Below are positions 1 through 17,840 of a DNA stretch of 64,000 nt, piece by piece. Positions within the stretch are counted from its first letter, which is position 1, and every line of letters starts with the position of its first letter. Below the pieces are notes generated by a model, which searched no databases, was not told the DNA's origin, and saw only the letters and a program-made list of their open reading frames with translations. The position numbers and the translations under genes are program-made. Source of the stretch: Beta vulgaris subsp. vulgaris (taxonomy: Eukaryota; Streptophyta; Magnoliopsida; Caryophyllales; Amaranthaceae); NCBI RefSeq assembly GCF_026745355.1, contig NC_079206.1, forward strand, positions 16,017,943 to 16,081,942. Direction: 5' to 3'.

Positions 1-134
1 AATTATATCCTTAATTAACATGTATGAAACGAGACCATGGTAAATGACGATGCCTAATTCCAAGAAAAAAACAGTAGAATTTCAAAAATTAGAGAAAAAA
101 GATTGATAATTTATAAGAAAAGAAAAGACGATAC

Positions 135-682
135 CGTGCCTGCAAGCGAAGGGAAGCGTGATGTTCTGATCTTCAGCAGTATGCAATATGTATTGATCCT
201 GCAATATTTGACAAAAAAAAAAAAATTAAAAAAGCTTATTATTTTTTTTATGTTAGTTCCATGAATGACAAAGATACTCGCTACACTCCTCAATTCACAG
301 ACTCCTAAGTAATTTTTGGAGAAGAAAGAAGTAAGGAGTAAAAAGAGGAGGAAGATAGAGAGAGTTTATTGCCTGACAAGTGTAGTGAATAATGTGAAAC
401 TTCCTGCAATAGAAAATGTAGCGAGTATTATGGAACGGAGGAAGTAGTTAAGATAGTTACCTCGGGAACCGTGAATTGGTGAGTGACCCCGCGTTGGCGG
501 TCATGTACGGTGACCTTATGACTCGGAATTGACACGGAGGTAGAGCTACTCCCGCCGTATTTGGTCGGTGTTTGAAGCTCCGACGTCGTATTAAGCCGTG
601 AAAAGAGAGAGAATTTCCGGTGAAACGCCGGTTTCCGGTGAAGTGGAGCTCGGAAAGTGGGAAGTAGAGCTTGAACATCCAT
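135..682 (-). CDS. FdC2: Ferredoxin C2-type plastid 2Fe-2S protein, 5' part (exons 1-2)
   Basis: Exon 1 is 682-461 (74 codons) and ends at a GT donor (460-459). Exon 2 is 198-135 (21 codons plus one base), between an AG acceptor and a GT donor. Joined, they read through SHKVTVHDRQRGVTHQF, PEDQYILHTAEDQNITL and PFACRHG, which is the start of the 2Fe-2S ferredoxin fold as in the plant FdC2 proteins with a C-terminal extension. Cys93 in FACRHG should be the first of four cluster ligands; the others lie on exons beyond base 1. About the first 45 residues are rich in Arg, Ser, Pro and Phe and poor in acidic residues, as expected of a plastid transit peptide. Bases 1-134 are intron. The family works in electron transfer in the chloroplast. 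The gene is transcribed away from RuvB-like 1 from a shared 270-bp interval. Assignment is from remembered family motifs; the exon structure is read directly. Confidence 0.9.
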
Positions 683-952
683 GTCCTGTCCCAGTGTGTG
701 GAATGTGGATGGATTGCGCTAAAGATAACCGTAACAGATTCTCTTGTCTTTCTTTTCTTTTCTTCTTTTTTTATTTTATAAAATTAGGGGAGTTTCATTT
801 GGGCCGATCTATGAAAGCCCAAATTGAAAAAACAGGCCCAAAAGAAACTACAAATGTAGTATCCCTCCCTATTCCCTCCTCTCTGACTGTTTCTAAAAAA
901 TTGACGCTGCAATTTTCCGGTGAGGCAGTCCCAAAGAAGAGAGAGAGATAAT
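683..952. promoter_or_regulatory. Shared FdC2 / RuvB-like 1 bidirectional promoter with site II motifs
   Basis: The start codons of the two divergent genes are only 270 bp apart. Three site II-type elements (TGGGCC/TGGGCT core, either strand) are clustered: TTGGGCC at 799-805, AGCCCAA at 816-822 and GGCCCA at 835-840. Such elements are recognised by TCP factors and are common in plant housekeeping and bidirectional promoters. No clear TATA box was found for either gene. A pyrimidine-rich stretch lies at about 745-776. Confidence 0.65.
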
Positions 953-7921
<6,969 letters not shown>

Positions 7922-9289
7922 TGTATTTACAGTTCGGGTTTCTGTTGTTTGCTAGCTTGTTGAATTATCATATTCGTTTGCTTGTGATGCATATTGATAT
8001 TGGCCAAGAATGCATCAAAGCCAAGCATCGCGAGTCACTTGGTCCAGTTTTGCCGATTAGAAGCCTTAGGGTAGTCGAGGCATGTTGTGCTCTGTATGTC
8101 AAATCAACAATCTCATGCCATTGGCATTTAAACAGCTTTCCTCAGTTGGTGTGAACATTGTGATTTCTGTATCTTTAATTGTTAGTACTAGAGCTGGTTG
8201 TGCATATACTATGTGGGAGGAAGAAACAATTAATGCCTTCTTTTTTCTTCTCATCGGAGTTATTTCACAAAGACTTGTAATGGTAAGAAGGAAGAAGGGG
8301 GGAACAAGCACACTTGGAGAGCGCAGTACAACGGAGAGTTGTATGCTGCGTTCGGGAAGGATGAATCGCTCCCGAAAAGGAATCTTACTAAGAAACATCT
8401 CAGTATTTAGTCATTTGAAGCTTTTTTTTTAATATTTTTTTAGTATTTTACTTTAGAACAATGAATAATATCATCAAGGTTATAAACCTGCATTTTTTTT
8501 TTGACGTGGAAAACGTACAAGGAAAATAATAAAACACAACTAGTACACGGAAAACAAGAACACTAAGAAACATTAAAAACATTATCAAATCTCCATCTGG
8601 TTTTCTCTTGGTTCCGCACGATGCTATTACGTCAGGATGACAAGATATTATTCCCCTGTAAAGGAGCTACAAACCTGCAATTCAAAAATCATGCTTTTGA
8701 TCTTCAAAAGATAATGTAGCTTAGATAGCGAGCCATTTTAAGTTCGGAGCTACTTGTGCTGAGATTGAGTTTAACCCATTGAGATTTGAGCTATTATAAA
8801 AAGTGAATCATGTTTGAAACTCGGTAGCCTGATTTTGCCCTGAGCTAACAATACCCGGCGAAAATTATTTTCACTTTAGTATCTTCTCATCTATTTAAGG
8901 GCTTCTATTCCGGGTCGGCCCGTCAATTGTTGTGTAATGATTCGACTTTCTAATGTCATTGTTTGGGTCCTCCAATTCTGGTATGCAAGTTTGGGGAGTC
9001 TTCTCTCTACCTTTTTCTCCTTTTGCGTTAATTTTGGGGTGATTGGTCTTGGTTCGTTGTTAGGTTTATCATATACTTTTAGTTGTTTTTGCTGTCATTT
9101 TGGGTTGCCTTTCTTAATTGCCCAGCTAGTGGTATTATTACTTAAGTATGGTTGTTTTTGAAGAATTGGAAAGTTCTTGCGCGTTTTTTCCTATTATTCA
9201 GCATCATCTATTTGTTTTAGAATATAAGGATGAAGATATAGAGGAGCTATTTGAGAATTTTTCAGCTCTCAAGAAAGTAATTCTTTTTT
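7922..9289. other. RuvB-like 1 3' region and intergenic sequence
   Basis: The 3' UTR should occupy the first few hundred bases. Short open frames on both strands have no recognisable product. A poly(T) run lies at about 8491-8500. Nothing else can be supported. Confidence 0.6.
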
Positions 9290-9690
9290 GTGTCATTCCT
9301 GAAAGAAGAATGAAATCATTTGTTTAGGCTAAAAGACTTAGTAATGCTTTTGCTAAGAATGGGAAAGCTATCAAAATTAATGTGCATTGTGATCACCGCA
9401 ATATGTGAGGACTTCAATTTATGCAATGATGATCCTCCCATTCAAGGATGTGGTTATTTCTCTACATTTGAATCTTGCAGCTTGTGGTTTAAAATTGAAT
9501 AGGTTGAACAATGTTATTGAGGTGTGCTCACTGATTTTGGGGTTTGATAAGAAGAATGTGAAGGCACTATTTAGAAGAGGGTTAGAGTTTAGAAATCCGG
9601 CTATTTGAAAAAGGCTTTTGAGGATCTTTCAAAAGCTAAGGAGCTGGAACCAATGAACAAGGACATGAGCAACTAGTTTGGAGCAAGCCC
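9290..9690 (+). pseudogene. Broken TPR-domain gene fragment
   Basis: One frame reads SLHLNLAACGLKLN, IEVCSLILGFDKKNVKALFRRG (the last 22 residues shown in part only). A frameshift near 9590 then moves to another frame reading GYLKKAFEDLSKAKELEP. This is the TPR repeat pattern of plant TPR co-chaperone and immunophilin-like proteins, with the NVKALFRRG box opening a repeat and DLSKAKELEP closing it. The fragment is uninterrupted across several repeat helices, so it may be a retroposed copy, but no poly(A) or duplication was found. Stops and the frameshift make it non-functional. The exact parent gene is not recognised. Confidence 0.55.
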
Positions 9691-10810
9691 TATGTCCATT
9701 ACTTCAAGTTGAAGGCAGCGGTAATTTGTCTAAGGTTCTAGGGTATGGGAGCTCAGAAGTTCGAGCTCACGTAAAGTTTGAGGCTCGAAAATCAAGACCC
9801 GGGTTGCCGGGGGCGCTAGTGAAGTCCGAGAGTGAAGGAAAGTCTAAGGACAAGACAGTGGGGGTTCAATTATTCCTATTAGCCTTGGCTCCAAATTACA
9901 TCCATCTAAGATCCTCCAAAAAAATGTATCAACCAAGGATGATAATATATATAAGGATACCTTGAAGAGTGAGGTTTCTATCCCCGTTTCAAAGCAAAGT
10001 GACGGTCTAGGCCATTGAGATCTGAATATAAGAGTTGACCACATGATGGCTGACAATGAGGGAAGGATTACGTCTTCCCAAAATGATAAAGTTGTGTTCA
10101 CTGACAGAAGAAAACCCTCCACTCGTTTGTGTGTTTCTAATGCAGATGCAAACAAGATTAAGGAAAGGATGTGAAGTTCAGATGTTTCAACCTCGTTCTT
10201 TGTCAATTCTGAAGGTTCGATCCTACACGTCTAATCTTGCTAGTTCATCTATATTGGAAAAGGTCTCCCTAAGTCATGCTTCAACGAGCGCACAGGTCTT
10301 TGAGAACTTTCCCAGAAAGAAAGTCCTGGCCGGTGAAGTTGTTCATATCAGGAATAATGCTCAAAGCAGGTTAGAGAGCAGAATAAACATCAATTGTTAT
10401 GATAGATGTCTCTGTTACTTTTTTGGAGGATGATAAGATTTGTGAAGGTAAGATTAATGTAACGGGAAAGAAGGACGAAGTTCAAATTCAAGATAGCTTG
10501 AAAAAGAAAAAGGGGAGAAGTCTCAACAATGTGAAGAGAATATGCAGTGTGGATGAATGATCTTCAAGACTATCGCAGGTACAAGGAAGAAATCATGATA
10601 GCCTCCTGAGTTGGAACGCTATTGATCAGTTTACTGCTCGTGCAAGAGTTCGGAGAAGTATTCGAAGCTTTCCCAAGTATTGTGCTCGGGCGGCTTAGGA
10701 ACAGTAGCTCTCCTCCCTCATCGGATTCCTCGTATCATGTGAACAAGAAACTTGCTTGGTATAGGGATTTATGTTCTCGTAATAATGTTTTACATTATCA
10801 AAATAATTAG
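9691..10810 (+). other. Decayed coding-like sequence after the TPR fragment
   Basis: Charged, low-hydrophobicity stretches alternate between frames with stops (for example KSESEGKSKDK near 9830 and VVFTDRRKPSTRLCVSNAD near 10100). It may be the rest of the same broken gene. No domain was recognised. Confidence 0.35.
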
Positions 10811-11470
10811 AGTTATTTGTCAGAAATGACCTAATAAAATACTAGTTTTGTGGGGAAGGACCTAATAAAAAAAAATTTGTCAAAAAGGATCTAATAAAAT
10901 ACTTTCGATTGTGAACAAGAACCACTTTATGAATTTCCCGCCAAATTTACCATTTACCGACGTTGACCCTTTTTTTTACCCCTAGTTGACTCTTTAATGT
11001 TTTGTTCCTATTTTAACTAACCCAAACATATTGAATTCTTACACTTTCCTCCCAACAGCGCAATCTCCATTGAAGGGAAGCATCAACCTATTCGATCTTA
11101 TCCTGCAAACTTCATCAAATCCAAGGTATGTTTTGCTCTTCAAATTTTTCTCTCTCAATGTTTAAGGGTTTTTGAAATTTAGGGCTCCTATTATACGTTT
11201 TTTCCAAAATCGCAAATTAGGGTTCTTAATTTTACGGTAATTTCTCTTCTCCTCCTAATTTTACGGTAATAGAAACGGAACGTTAAAGAGTCACATAAGG
11301 GTAAAAAAAAGGGTCAATGCCAGTAAATGGTAAATTTGGACGGAAATTCAAAAAGTGGTTCCTGTTCACAATCGGAAGTATTTTATTAGGTCATTTTTGA
11401 CAAAAAAAAATTATTAGGTCCTTCCCCCACAAAACTTGTATTTTATTAGTTCCTTTCTTAAAAAAACCCA
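10811..11470. mobile_element. Foldback/MULE-like element with ~200-bp inverted repeats
   Basis: The left arm (about 10811-11014) and right arm (about 11268-11470) are inverted, imperfect copies. Shared blocks include CCTAATAAAATAC, TTTTGTGGGGAAGGACC, CGATTGTGAACA, CAAATTTACCATTTAC and TTGACCCTTTTTTTTACCC. The ~250-bp centre looks like a gene 5' end (a possible exon then GTATGT at about 11126). Long inverted arms suit a non-autonomous MULE or foldback element. I could not fix a target duplication, so the ends are approximate. Confidence 0.7.
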
Positions 11471-11818
11471 AATAAGTATTGTATTAAGGATTCTCGGATC
11501 CTTACTAGTTTTCGCGGCTAGACGGCTAGTAGAGGGTCAGGTCTCAGGTGTTGTAGGGCTTTTTTTTTTGTTTCGGTTACAAGAAAAATTAAAAATTAAC
11601 ATATGATTAATATGTTTGACCAAATTGTTTGTACTATCAATAAACCTTTTTGTCGGTTGTCCGAATTGATGTAACCACTTTGATTGATTACCTCATCTAA
11701 CAATTTGCACAAGCAGTTAGAAACATTATCAAACTAGATCAAAATAACCCAATTGTGGTTTACCACATTTCTAGTTCTGCCAGATTGATTAGACAAGTAC
11801 ATATATTTAGATTATATA

Positions 11819-12765
11819 TTTAGAGCTTGTAAAGGGTGCCTTGGGGTTCAGGAGAGGCTCTTCTACCGTCATATCCGAGACTCCCCTAGCTGCTCCCTTT
11901 GTGGTGAACCACAAGAGACAATCTGCCATGCATTATACGATTGCACCCATGCCAAGGCTATATGGCAGGTTAGTGATTTTTCGCCTCTTATTGATGATGT
12001 TCCTCGAACCTCCTTTGTCGAAAGCTTTGAGTGGCTGGTTAGTAAAGTCTCAAATACTGAGTTGAGTAAGTTATGTGCATTGCTGTGGGCTGTTTGGTAT
12101 TGTCGCAATATGAGTATTTTCGAGTCTCAAACTTTGCGGGGGGTGGAGGTGGCTAGTAGCTTTGTGAAACTGGTGGAGGAATATGACACATATGCAGCGA
12201 GTGTATTTCGGTCAGTGAGGTGTGGTGATCCCAGCCCAACGTCCTGGAACCCACCTGCTACGGGGTTCGTCAAAGCGAACTTTGACGCTCATGTGAGTGC
12301 AAACGGCGAAATAGGGATGGGTGTGGTGCTGCGGGACTGTCATGGGGTGGTGAAGTTGATGGCAACCAAACGTGTCGGGGCAAGATGGGATGCTGCTCTC
12401 GCTGAAGCTATGGCTGCGAGGTTTGCGGTGGAGGTGGCCTTACGGCTTGGGTTTGTGAATGTTCTGTTCGAAGGTGATGCGCTGGTTGTGGTAAATGTGG
12501 TGAAGAATCGTGCTGATGGTGTCGCCCCTATCTTTAGAGTGTTCAATGATATTCATAGATTATTAAGTAGCTTTGAGTCCTTTTCTTTTATGCATGTGAA
12601 ACGAGCGGGTAATGTTGTGGCCCATATGTTAGCTCGTTGGGATTGTCTGAGTAATTCTGAGATTGTATGGCTTGATGCCTTTCCCCAAAGTCTCATTACT
12701 TTGGCGGACATTGATTTAATATAAGCATCCAGCTTCCCACTCAAAAAAAAAAAAAAAAAAAAAAA
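11819..12765 (+). mobile_element. 5'-truncated LINE insertion with poly(A) tail and duplication
   Basis: The insertion is bounded by a 10-bp direct repeat, AGATTATATA, at 11809-11818 and 12766-12775, and ends in about 24 A residues (12743-12766). The open frame inside runs to TAA at 12722-12724. Truncation at the 5' end, a 3' poly(A) tail and a target-site duplication are the marks of target-primed reverse transcription. Confidence 0.85.
11832..12724 (+). pseudogene. LINE ORF2 C-terminus: zf-RVT plus RNase H
   Basis: The frame is open from inside the insertion edge and has no proper start. First comes a zf-RVT zinc-binding module: RHIRDSPSCSLCGEPQET, then HALYDC and AIWQ. A linker follows (WAVWYCRNMSIF), then an RNase H domain of the RVT_3 type: FVKANFDAHV with the first Asp, AEAMAARFAVEVAL with the Glu, LFEGDAL with the second Asp and HVKRAGNVVAHMLAR. 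The RNase H acidic residues look intact and the frame carries no internal stop, so the insertion is fairly young. The endonuclease and RT domains are missing, so it cannot move by itself. Confidence 0.85.
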
Positions 12766-12775
12766 AGATTATATA

Positions 12776-13180
12776 AATAACTAAAATTCTTCGTATAACT
12801 AGGAACCTTAAGATTATAGGGTATACTGATACTATAACATTTACAAAATCTTAATTACTATTTTAAGGGTAGTATTAATTGCTTCTTAGAATTACTGTAA
12901 TTATAAATTCAAGCTTTTCCAACACAAATTGAAATAATTTATATTAATAATGAAATTTTAAGTTCATGAATGGCACTTGCTCGAGTCTAGTTATTATGTA
13001 AATTGTTATTGAATTAAACAGATAAAAAAAATTGAGGGAAAATTGAACAAATACATAGTTTACAAAGTCAAATAAATATGATTAGATATTGATGCTTATG
13101 AACTGCACTATGTGAAAATTTATACTTCTGGTATGACAAAAAAGAAAGGTGACAAATTAAATACTTCCTCTATTTAAATA
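12776..13180. other. AT-rich spacer between two mobile elements
   Basis: No gene or element found. Confidence 0.6.
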
Positions 13181-13442
13181 CTTCCTTTATTTCTAAATAA
13201 GTGCAACATTTGCATAGTATTTACTATTCACAGTTTAAACTTTAATTAGCTTTCGTGATTTAATTTTAGGAAAAACATAGTCATGTGGAATCTTATTAGA
13301 TTCGTCTGAATGTAAATTTTTTTAATATCAACTTTTTATAATTTTTACTGATTGATAATTGAAGATATTAATGGTTAAAATGATGCATTAATCGGCAAAC
13401 GTGAAAACAAAAAGTATTACACTTATTTAGAAATTGAGGAAG
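13181..13442. mobile_element. Stowaway-type MITE (262 bp)
   Basis: The ends CTTCCTTTATTTCTAAATAA and TTATTTAGAAATTGAGGAAG are inverted copies, bordered by TA on both sides (13179-13180, 13443-13444). CTYCCTCC-type termini and TA duplication fit Stowaway/Tc1-mariner MITEs. Just left, the sequence TACTTCCTCTATTTAAA is a second partial end. Confidence 0.85.
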
Positions 13443-13488
13443 TAATTTGTTTGTTAAAAAGCACTGGGTAACCCGGTTTTGTATGAAT

Positions 13489-16140
13489 TGTCAGGATTTG
13501 CTGAGGCTTCGAATTCTCTCGCACCCCATAAGAGCATGAAAAAATGTCTCGTTGTTATTTGGGCACCAAGGGCAACGAGCATCCTCAATGATATGCCGCC
13601 TCTTCAAAGTTGCTCGCACAGGTTGCGTGTTTGTGCAGGCACGCCACAAAAAGTTTCGAGCCTTAGGAGACACATCCATCTTCCATAATTCAACCCATGC
13701 TCCATGATAATCGTCTAAGTTCCCTCCTTTGCCGAGCATGTAAGCAGTTTTAACCGTATAACTTCCATCTTTCGAGTAAGCCCACATGTACTCATCGCTC
13801 CCTCCGCGAGCACTGAGAGGGACAACAAGAATACACCTCCTATCTCTCTCACTGAAATGAAGATCAAGCAGATCGGTACGCCACTCCCTTTTCTCCACAT
13901 CGATTAAATCTCCCACCACTCTTAACTCTTCGACTTCCGCACTCTCTATGAATCGTCCCTCCTCGTCACCAATCCAAGGATCCCTCCAAATATCGATACT
14001 GCACCCATTCCCCACTTGGTGCATAATTCCTTCTTTAACTAGACTCTTAGCACCCCAAATGCTCCGCCAGGAGTAGCTATTCGAGTGCCCTAATCTTGCA
14101 TTAAGGATGTCAGTATTAGGGTAGTATTTGGCTTTCTTAACACGACTAAGGAGGGAATTTTTGTAATGGAGGAGCCGCCAAACTTGTCATCCTAGCAAAG
14201 CATCGTTAAAAACGACAAGATCTTTGAAACCCATACCCCCCCATACATTTTGGTTTACACAACTTGTCCCAACTCAACCAATGCATACCTCGATATTCCC
14301 TTTTACCACCCCACCAAAACCGGGCCATAGCTGAACTTATCTCATGAATAATTGCCACAGGGAACTTGTAAACTCCCATAAGGTAAGTAGGGATTGCCTG
14401 GATAACTGCTTAGATCAGAACCTCTTTGCCTGCTCTTGAAAAAAGTTTCTCCTTCCACCCCCTTAATTTCTTCCACAGTCGATCAAGGATGCTAACATGA
14501 TTTTCTTCGAACCACTGTTAACAATGGGGATACCCAAGTACTTGTGATGAGTTTCAACTTGCTTCATCTGGAGCAGAGTAATCATCTCCTCTTGTCGCTC
14601 TCTACAGACTCTTCTACTAAAGACACCTCCGACTTTTCATAGTTAATTTTCTGCCCAGATGCTTTTTCATATTGGTTGAGAATTTCAACTATTGTTGAGC
14701 ATTCCTGTCGGGTGGCTCTTGTAAACAGTAAACTGTCATCTGCGAATAAAGGGTGAGATATTTTTGGACCATTTCTGCTAGCTTTTGCACCATGTAGAAC
14801 TCGAGCATCGACCTTTTTCAGTATCATATGTGAAAAAGCATCCGCTACTAAGATAAATAAGAAGAGAGAGAGAGGGTCTCCCTATCTCAAACCCCTAGTA
14901 GGATGGACTTAACCACATACTCTTCCATTGATCAGGAAAGAGTAGGAAACTGTTGCCACACATCGCATCACCAGGTTCACCCATCTACCATCGAAGCCCA
15001 TAGTGAGAAGAAGTTTGCTCAGAAAACCCCACTCCACGCGATCGTAGGCCTTACTCATATCAAGCTTCATTGTTATAATACCTGTTCTGCTTTTATTGCG
15101 TTGCTTCATAGAATGAAATATCTCCATGGCTATCAGTGAATTATCTGTATCATCCTCTCGGGAACAAAGGCACTCCGATTCTCCGTTACAATAGCAGGGA
15201 GAATATTTTTAAGTCTAATTACAGAGCTTTTGAAGCAATTTTATACAAGACATTACATAGACTTATAGGCCTAAAATCAGCAACAACAGTGGGGGATTTA
15301 ACTTTAGGAATAAGAGCAATATTAGTACAATTAACATCATCAGGGAAAGAAGAACCATGTAAAATATTGCTCACAAATTCAAATACCTCATCACCAATAA
15401 TGTGCCAAAATCTCTGATAGAAGATTGCATGCATTCCGTCCGGGCCAGGAGCTTTACAAGGATGCATTTGACTTAACGAAGAAAAAATCTCATCCTTGGT
15501 GTATGGACGCAACATGGCCGCATTATACTCCGCAGAAATAGCAGGATTAACATATTGCAAAACCTCCTCATACTGATCAACATAAGGGTTATCTGAAGTG
15601 AAAATTTTCTGGGAATAACATCCAACTTCTTTTTCAATCATCTCTACCTCAGTCTGCCACACACCATCAACATCAAAAACACCTTTGATAAAGTTGTGAT
15701 GCTTCCGTTGGGAAGCCTTATGGTGGAAATATTTTGTGTTGCGGTCGCCATCTTTTATTTCCGCAACTCGCGATCTAAGATACCAATGAGCTTCAAGTTT
15801 TGCATTTAGATCGTTAAGTTGGTTTTCAAGAGTATTGCAGTTATCACAACTCAAAGAAGACACCGACGCCATCTGCACCAAATGTAGCGCTTTTTCCACC
15901 TTTTTGATTTGCTTAGGCAAATTACCATACCCTTCCTTGCTCCAAACCAACAGGTCTCGACCCACTGCAGCCAACCGAGTCTGAATTGGTTGTCCCATAG
16001 CCTCCTCCCACGCCTTTCGGACCACCCCTTCACATCTCTCAAGCAACCATCCAGTCTCAAATCTAAAATTTCTCCCCCCCTCCTCTTCTGGTCGTGCGAT
16101 GATTAGCATCTCCCCTAAGAATAATGACACTGTGATCCGA
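13489..16140 (-). pseudogene. LINE ORF2 remnant: end of endonuclease, RT, zf-RVT
   Basis: Reading down from 16140: a pre-RT region (303-codon open stretch, 16130-15219) with RNTKYFHHKASQRKHHNFI, PCKAPGPDGMHAIFYQRFW and ADFRPISLCNVLYKI; then MKLDMSKAYDRVEWGFL (about 15065); then HPLFADDSLLF with the catalytic FADD (about 14745); then SIDIWRDPWI and a zf-RVT module ending NFLWRACTN, CPWC and HALMGC (13491-14024). Stops and frameshifts separate the blocks. The AP endonuclease is lost at the 5' end and RNase H at the 3' end, so it is dead. No duplication was found. Its 5' end lies about 550 bp upstream of the LEA gene. Confidence 0.9.
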
Positions 16141-16470
16141 CTTGTATCGAAAACCTGAATTAGATAAGGACATTGCTACACATATCCATTAGATAGACAA
16201 CCCACTACTAATTGAGAATTTAAAAATATTAATTATGTTGAGTTGGATTCCATTACTACCATCTTCAACACGTCTTTATTAATGGTAGATAGTCTACCAG
16301 GTGGATAGACAATTTTTCCGGTAAATAACTCAATATACTGCCTTAAAAAAAAGGGACGTGAGAAAACTTATCCAAAGATATATCTAGTTTTCATTAGCTA
16401 ATGTTGCCAAGGAAAAGAGATATACTTCTATTTCCTAGACAGAGTAACACTTATGTGAAGTGCATGTCCA

Positions 16471-16478
16471 ACACGTGG
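16471..16478 (+). promoter_or_regulatory. G-box ABRE (ACACGTGG) of the LEA gene
   Basis: The canonical abscisic-acid response element core ACGTG sits about 35 bp upstream of the TATA box and 214 bp before the start codon. bZIP (ABF/AREB) factors bind this motif in LEA promoters. Another GACGTG core lies near 16355. Confidence 0.7.
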
Positions 16479-16512
16479 TATGAACCGTGGCAAATCGGGA
16501 CGTATTTCTCTC

Positions 16513-16520
16513 CTATAAAA
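16513..16520 (+). promoter_or_regulatory. TATA box of the LEA gene
   Basis: CTATAAAA follows TTTCTCTC. Transcription would start near 16545, giving a 5' UTR of about 145 nt before ATG at 16692. Confidence 0.65.
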
Positions 16521-16691
16521 TCTACTATCATGTTCACAACTAATTACTTAGCTCGTGTTATCTATTACTTGGTTTTTGTTCATCAGTTTTCTGATTTGAG
16601 ATCGAACAACAAACAGTACAAAGCTTAAAATACCAATAAACTTTCTTTTCACTCTTATTATTTCTTTTAAGAAGAAATCTGTGAAGATAAG

Positions 16692-17588
16692 ATGCAATCA
16701 GCAAAAGAGAAGGTGAGCAACATGGCCAGTGCTGCCAAAGAGAAGATACAGATTGCCAAGGCCAAAGTTGAACAAGAGGTAAACTTTACTTTATTCTATG
16801 AAACTTTACTCTAGTTGGAAGGTTTACGCCGATTTTTCACTAACTCTAATTCTCTAGTACATCATTTTGACAACTAATTACTTAGTTACATTTTCACTAG
16901 ATACTAATATATAAAAAAAAGTAATATATTGAAGTAAGTACACCTTTACTTATTTAATAGGATCCGATTAAAGTTTGTGCATTGTCGTAGAATATACTTT
17001 TGTTTTTTCCTATCGTAATAATGAGATTTTTACACTATTTAGTCATGTCTTATTGTGATTTTTACTCAAGGAATAAGGGAAAACACTTTATCACCAACAT
17101 GTGTATATATTGCAACTAATAGAGAGAAAGTGGAAATACTATGAACGGTGAACAAGGTGAACAAAATATGCGGCTTCACAATTTATCCTTGTATATCCTT
17201 AAGAAATGAATATGGTAATTGCTTTGGGCAGGCAGAGCAAGCAACGGCAAGGACAAAGGAGGAGAAAGTAATAGCAAAGGAGGCAAGGAAAGTGAAGGAG
17301 GCAGAAGCAAAGGCAGACCTACACGCCTCGAAAGCAAGGCATGCAGCAGAGACACTAGAATCAAAGCAAGCAGGCCATCATTACCATATACCCGGAACCG
17401 GCATCGTCTCCGGAACTGGCCACCATGTACCTGGCACTGGGCATCAGACACACGCACATCATGTACCCGGCACTGGACATCAAACACACGGAGGTGCAAC
17501 AGGGCCTGGCATTTTACCTGAAAGCACCACTACTACTACTACTCATAACTATCAAGGCTACCCTCCCCCCTACAATAAGCATCTTTGA
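16692..17588 (+). CDS. LEA18: Late embryogenesis abundant protein, group 1 (LEA_1 / LEA18-like)
   Basis: Exon 1 is 16692-16778 (29 codons) and exon 2 is 17232-17588, with a GT-AG intron between in phase 0; the product is 147 residues. The N-terminal half is a lysine- and alanine-rich amphipathic helix region, starting MQSAKEKVSNMASAAKEKI and continuing with TARTKEEKVIAKEARKV and EAKADLHASKARHAAE, the LEA_1 signature. The C-terminal half is disordered, with histidine/glycine repeats PGTGIVSGTGHH, HVPGTGHQTH twice, then a threonine run and a YPPPYNKHL end. No cysteine or tryptophan was seen. LEA_1 proteins are unstructured cytosolic protectants made in seeds and under drought or ABA. The ABRE and TATA box upstream agree with that. 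The histidine-rich repeats may bind metal (inference). Confidence 0.93.
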
Positions 17589-17668
17589 GTTTTGGTCTCT
17601 TCTACTTATTGTTTGTTTGTTTGTTTGTTCGTGTTGTGGACCTGTGCTATAGAAATGTTGGTTCTTTG

Positions 17669-17840
17669 AGATGCTGTAATAGTCTTTTTCTTCAACTTAG
17701 CGTTAGTTTGTAATTTTTCTCTTTTTAGATGGTGTGATAGTCTTTCTTTCAACTATAGCCTTAGTTTTAATTTTACCTTCTTTTAGATGGTGTAATAGTC
17801 TTTTCAATCAACTAGCCTTAGTCTGTAATTTTACCTTTCA
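17669..17840 (+). repeat. 58-bp tandem repeat, three copies, in the LEA 3' region
   Basis: Units start at 17669, 17727 and 17785. Each carries AGATG(C/G)TGTRATAGTCTTT, then CAACT, then a TTAG-TTTTAATTTT block. Copies have diverged by substitutions and small indels. They probably lie in the 3' UTR or just beyond it, before a (TTTG)n-like stretch at 17607-17630 is passed. Confidence 0.8.

Noticed and set aside
598..951. 117-codon plus-strand frame over FdC2 exon 1 and the promoter
   Set aside because: It is antisense to FdC2 coding sequence and low in complexity; no homology recognised.
8937..9161. Hydrophobic 74-codon frame resembling a membrane protein
   Set aside because: Phe/Leu-rich translation of a T-rich region with no known family or context.
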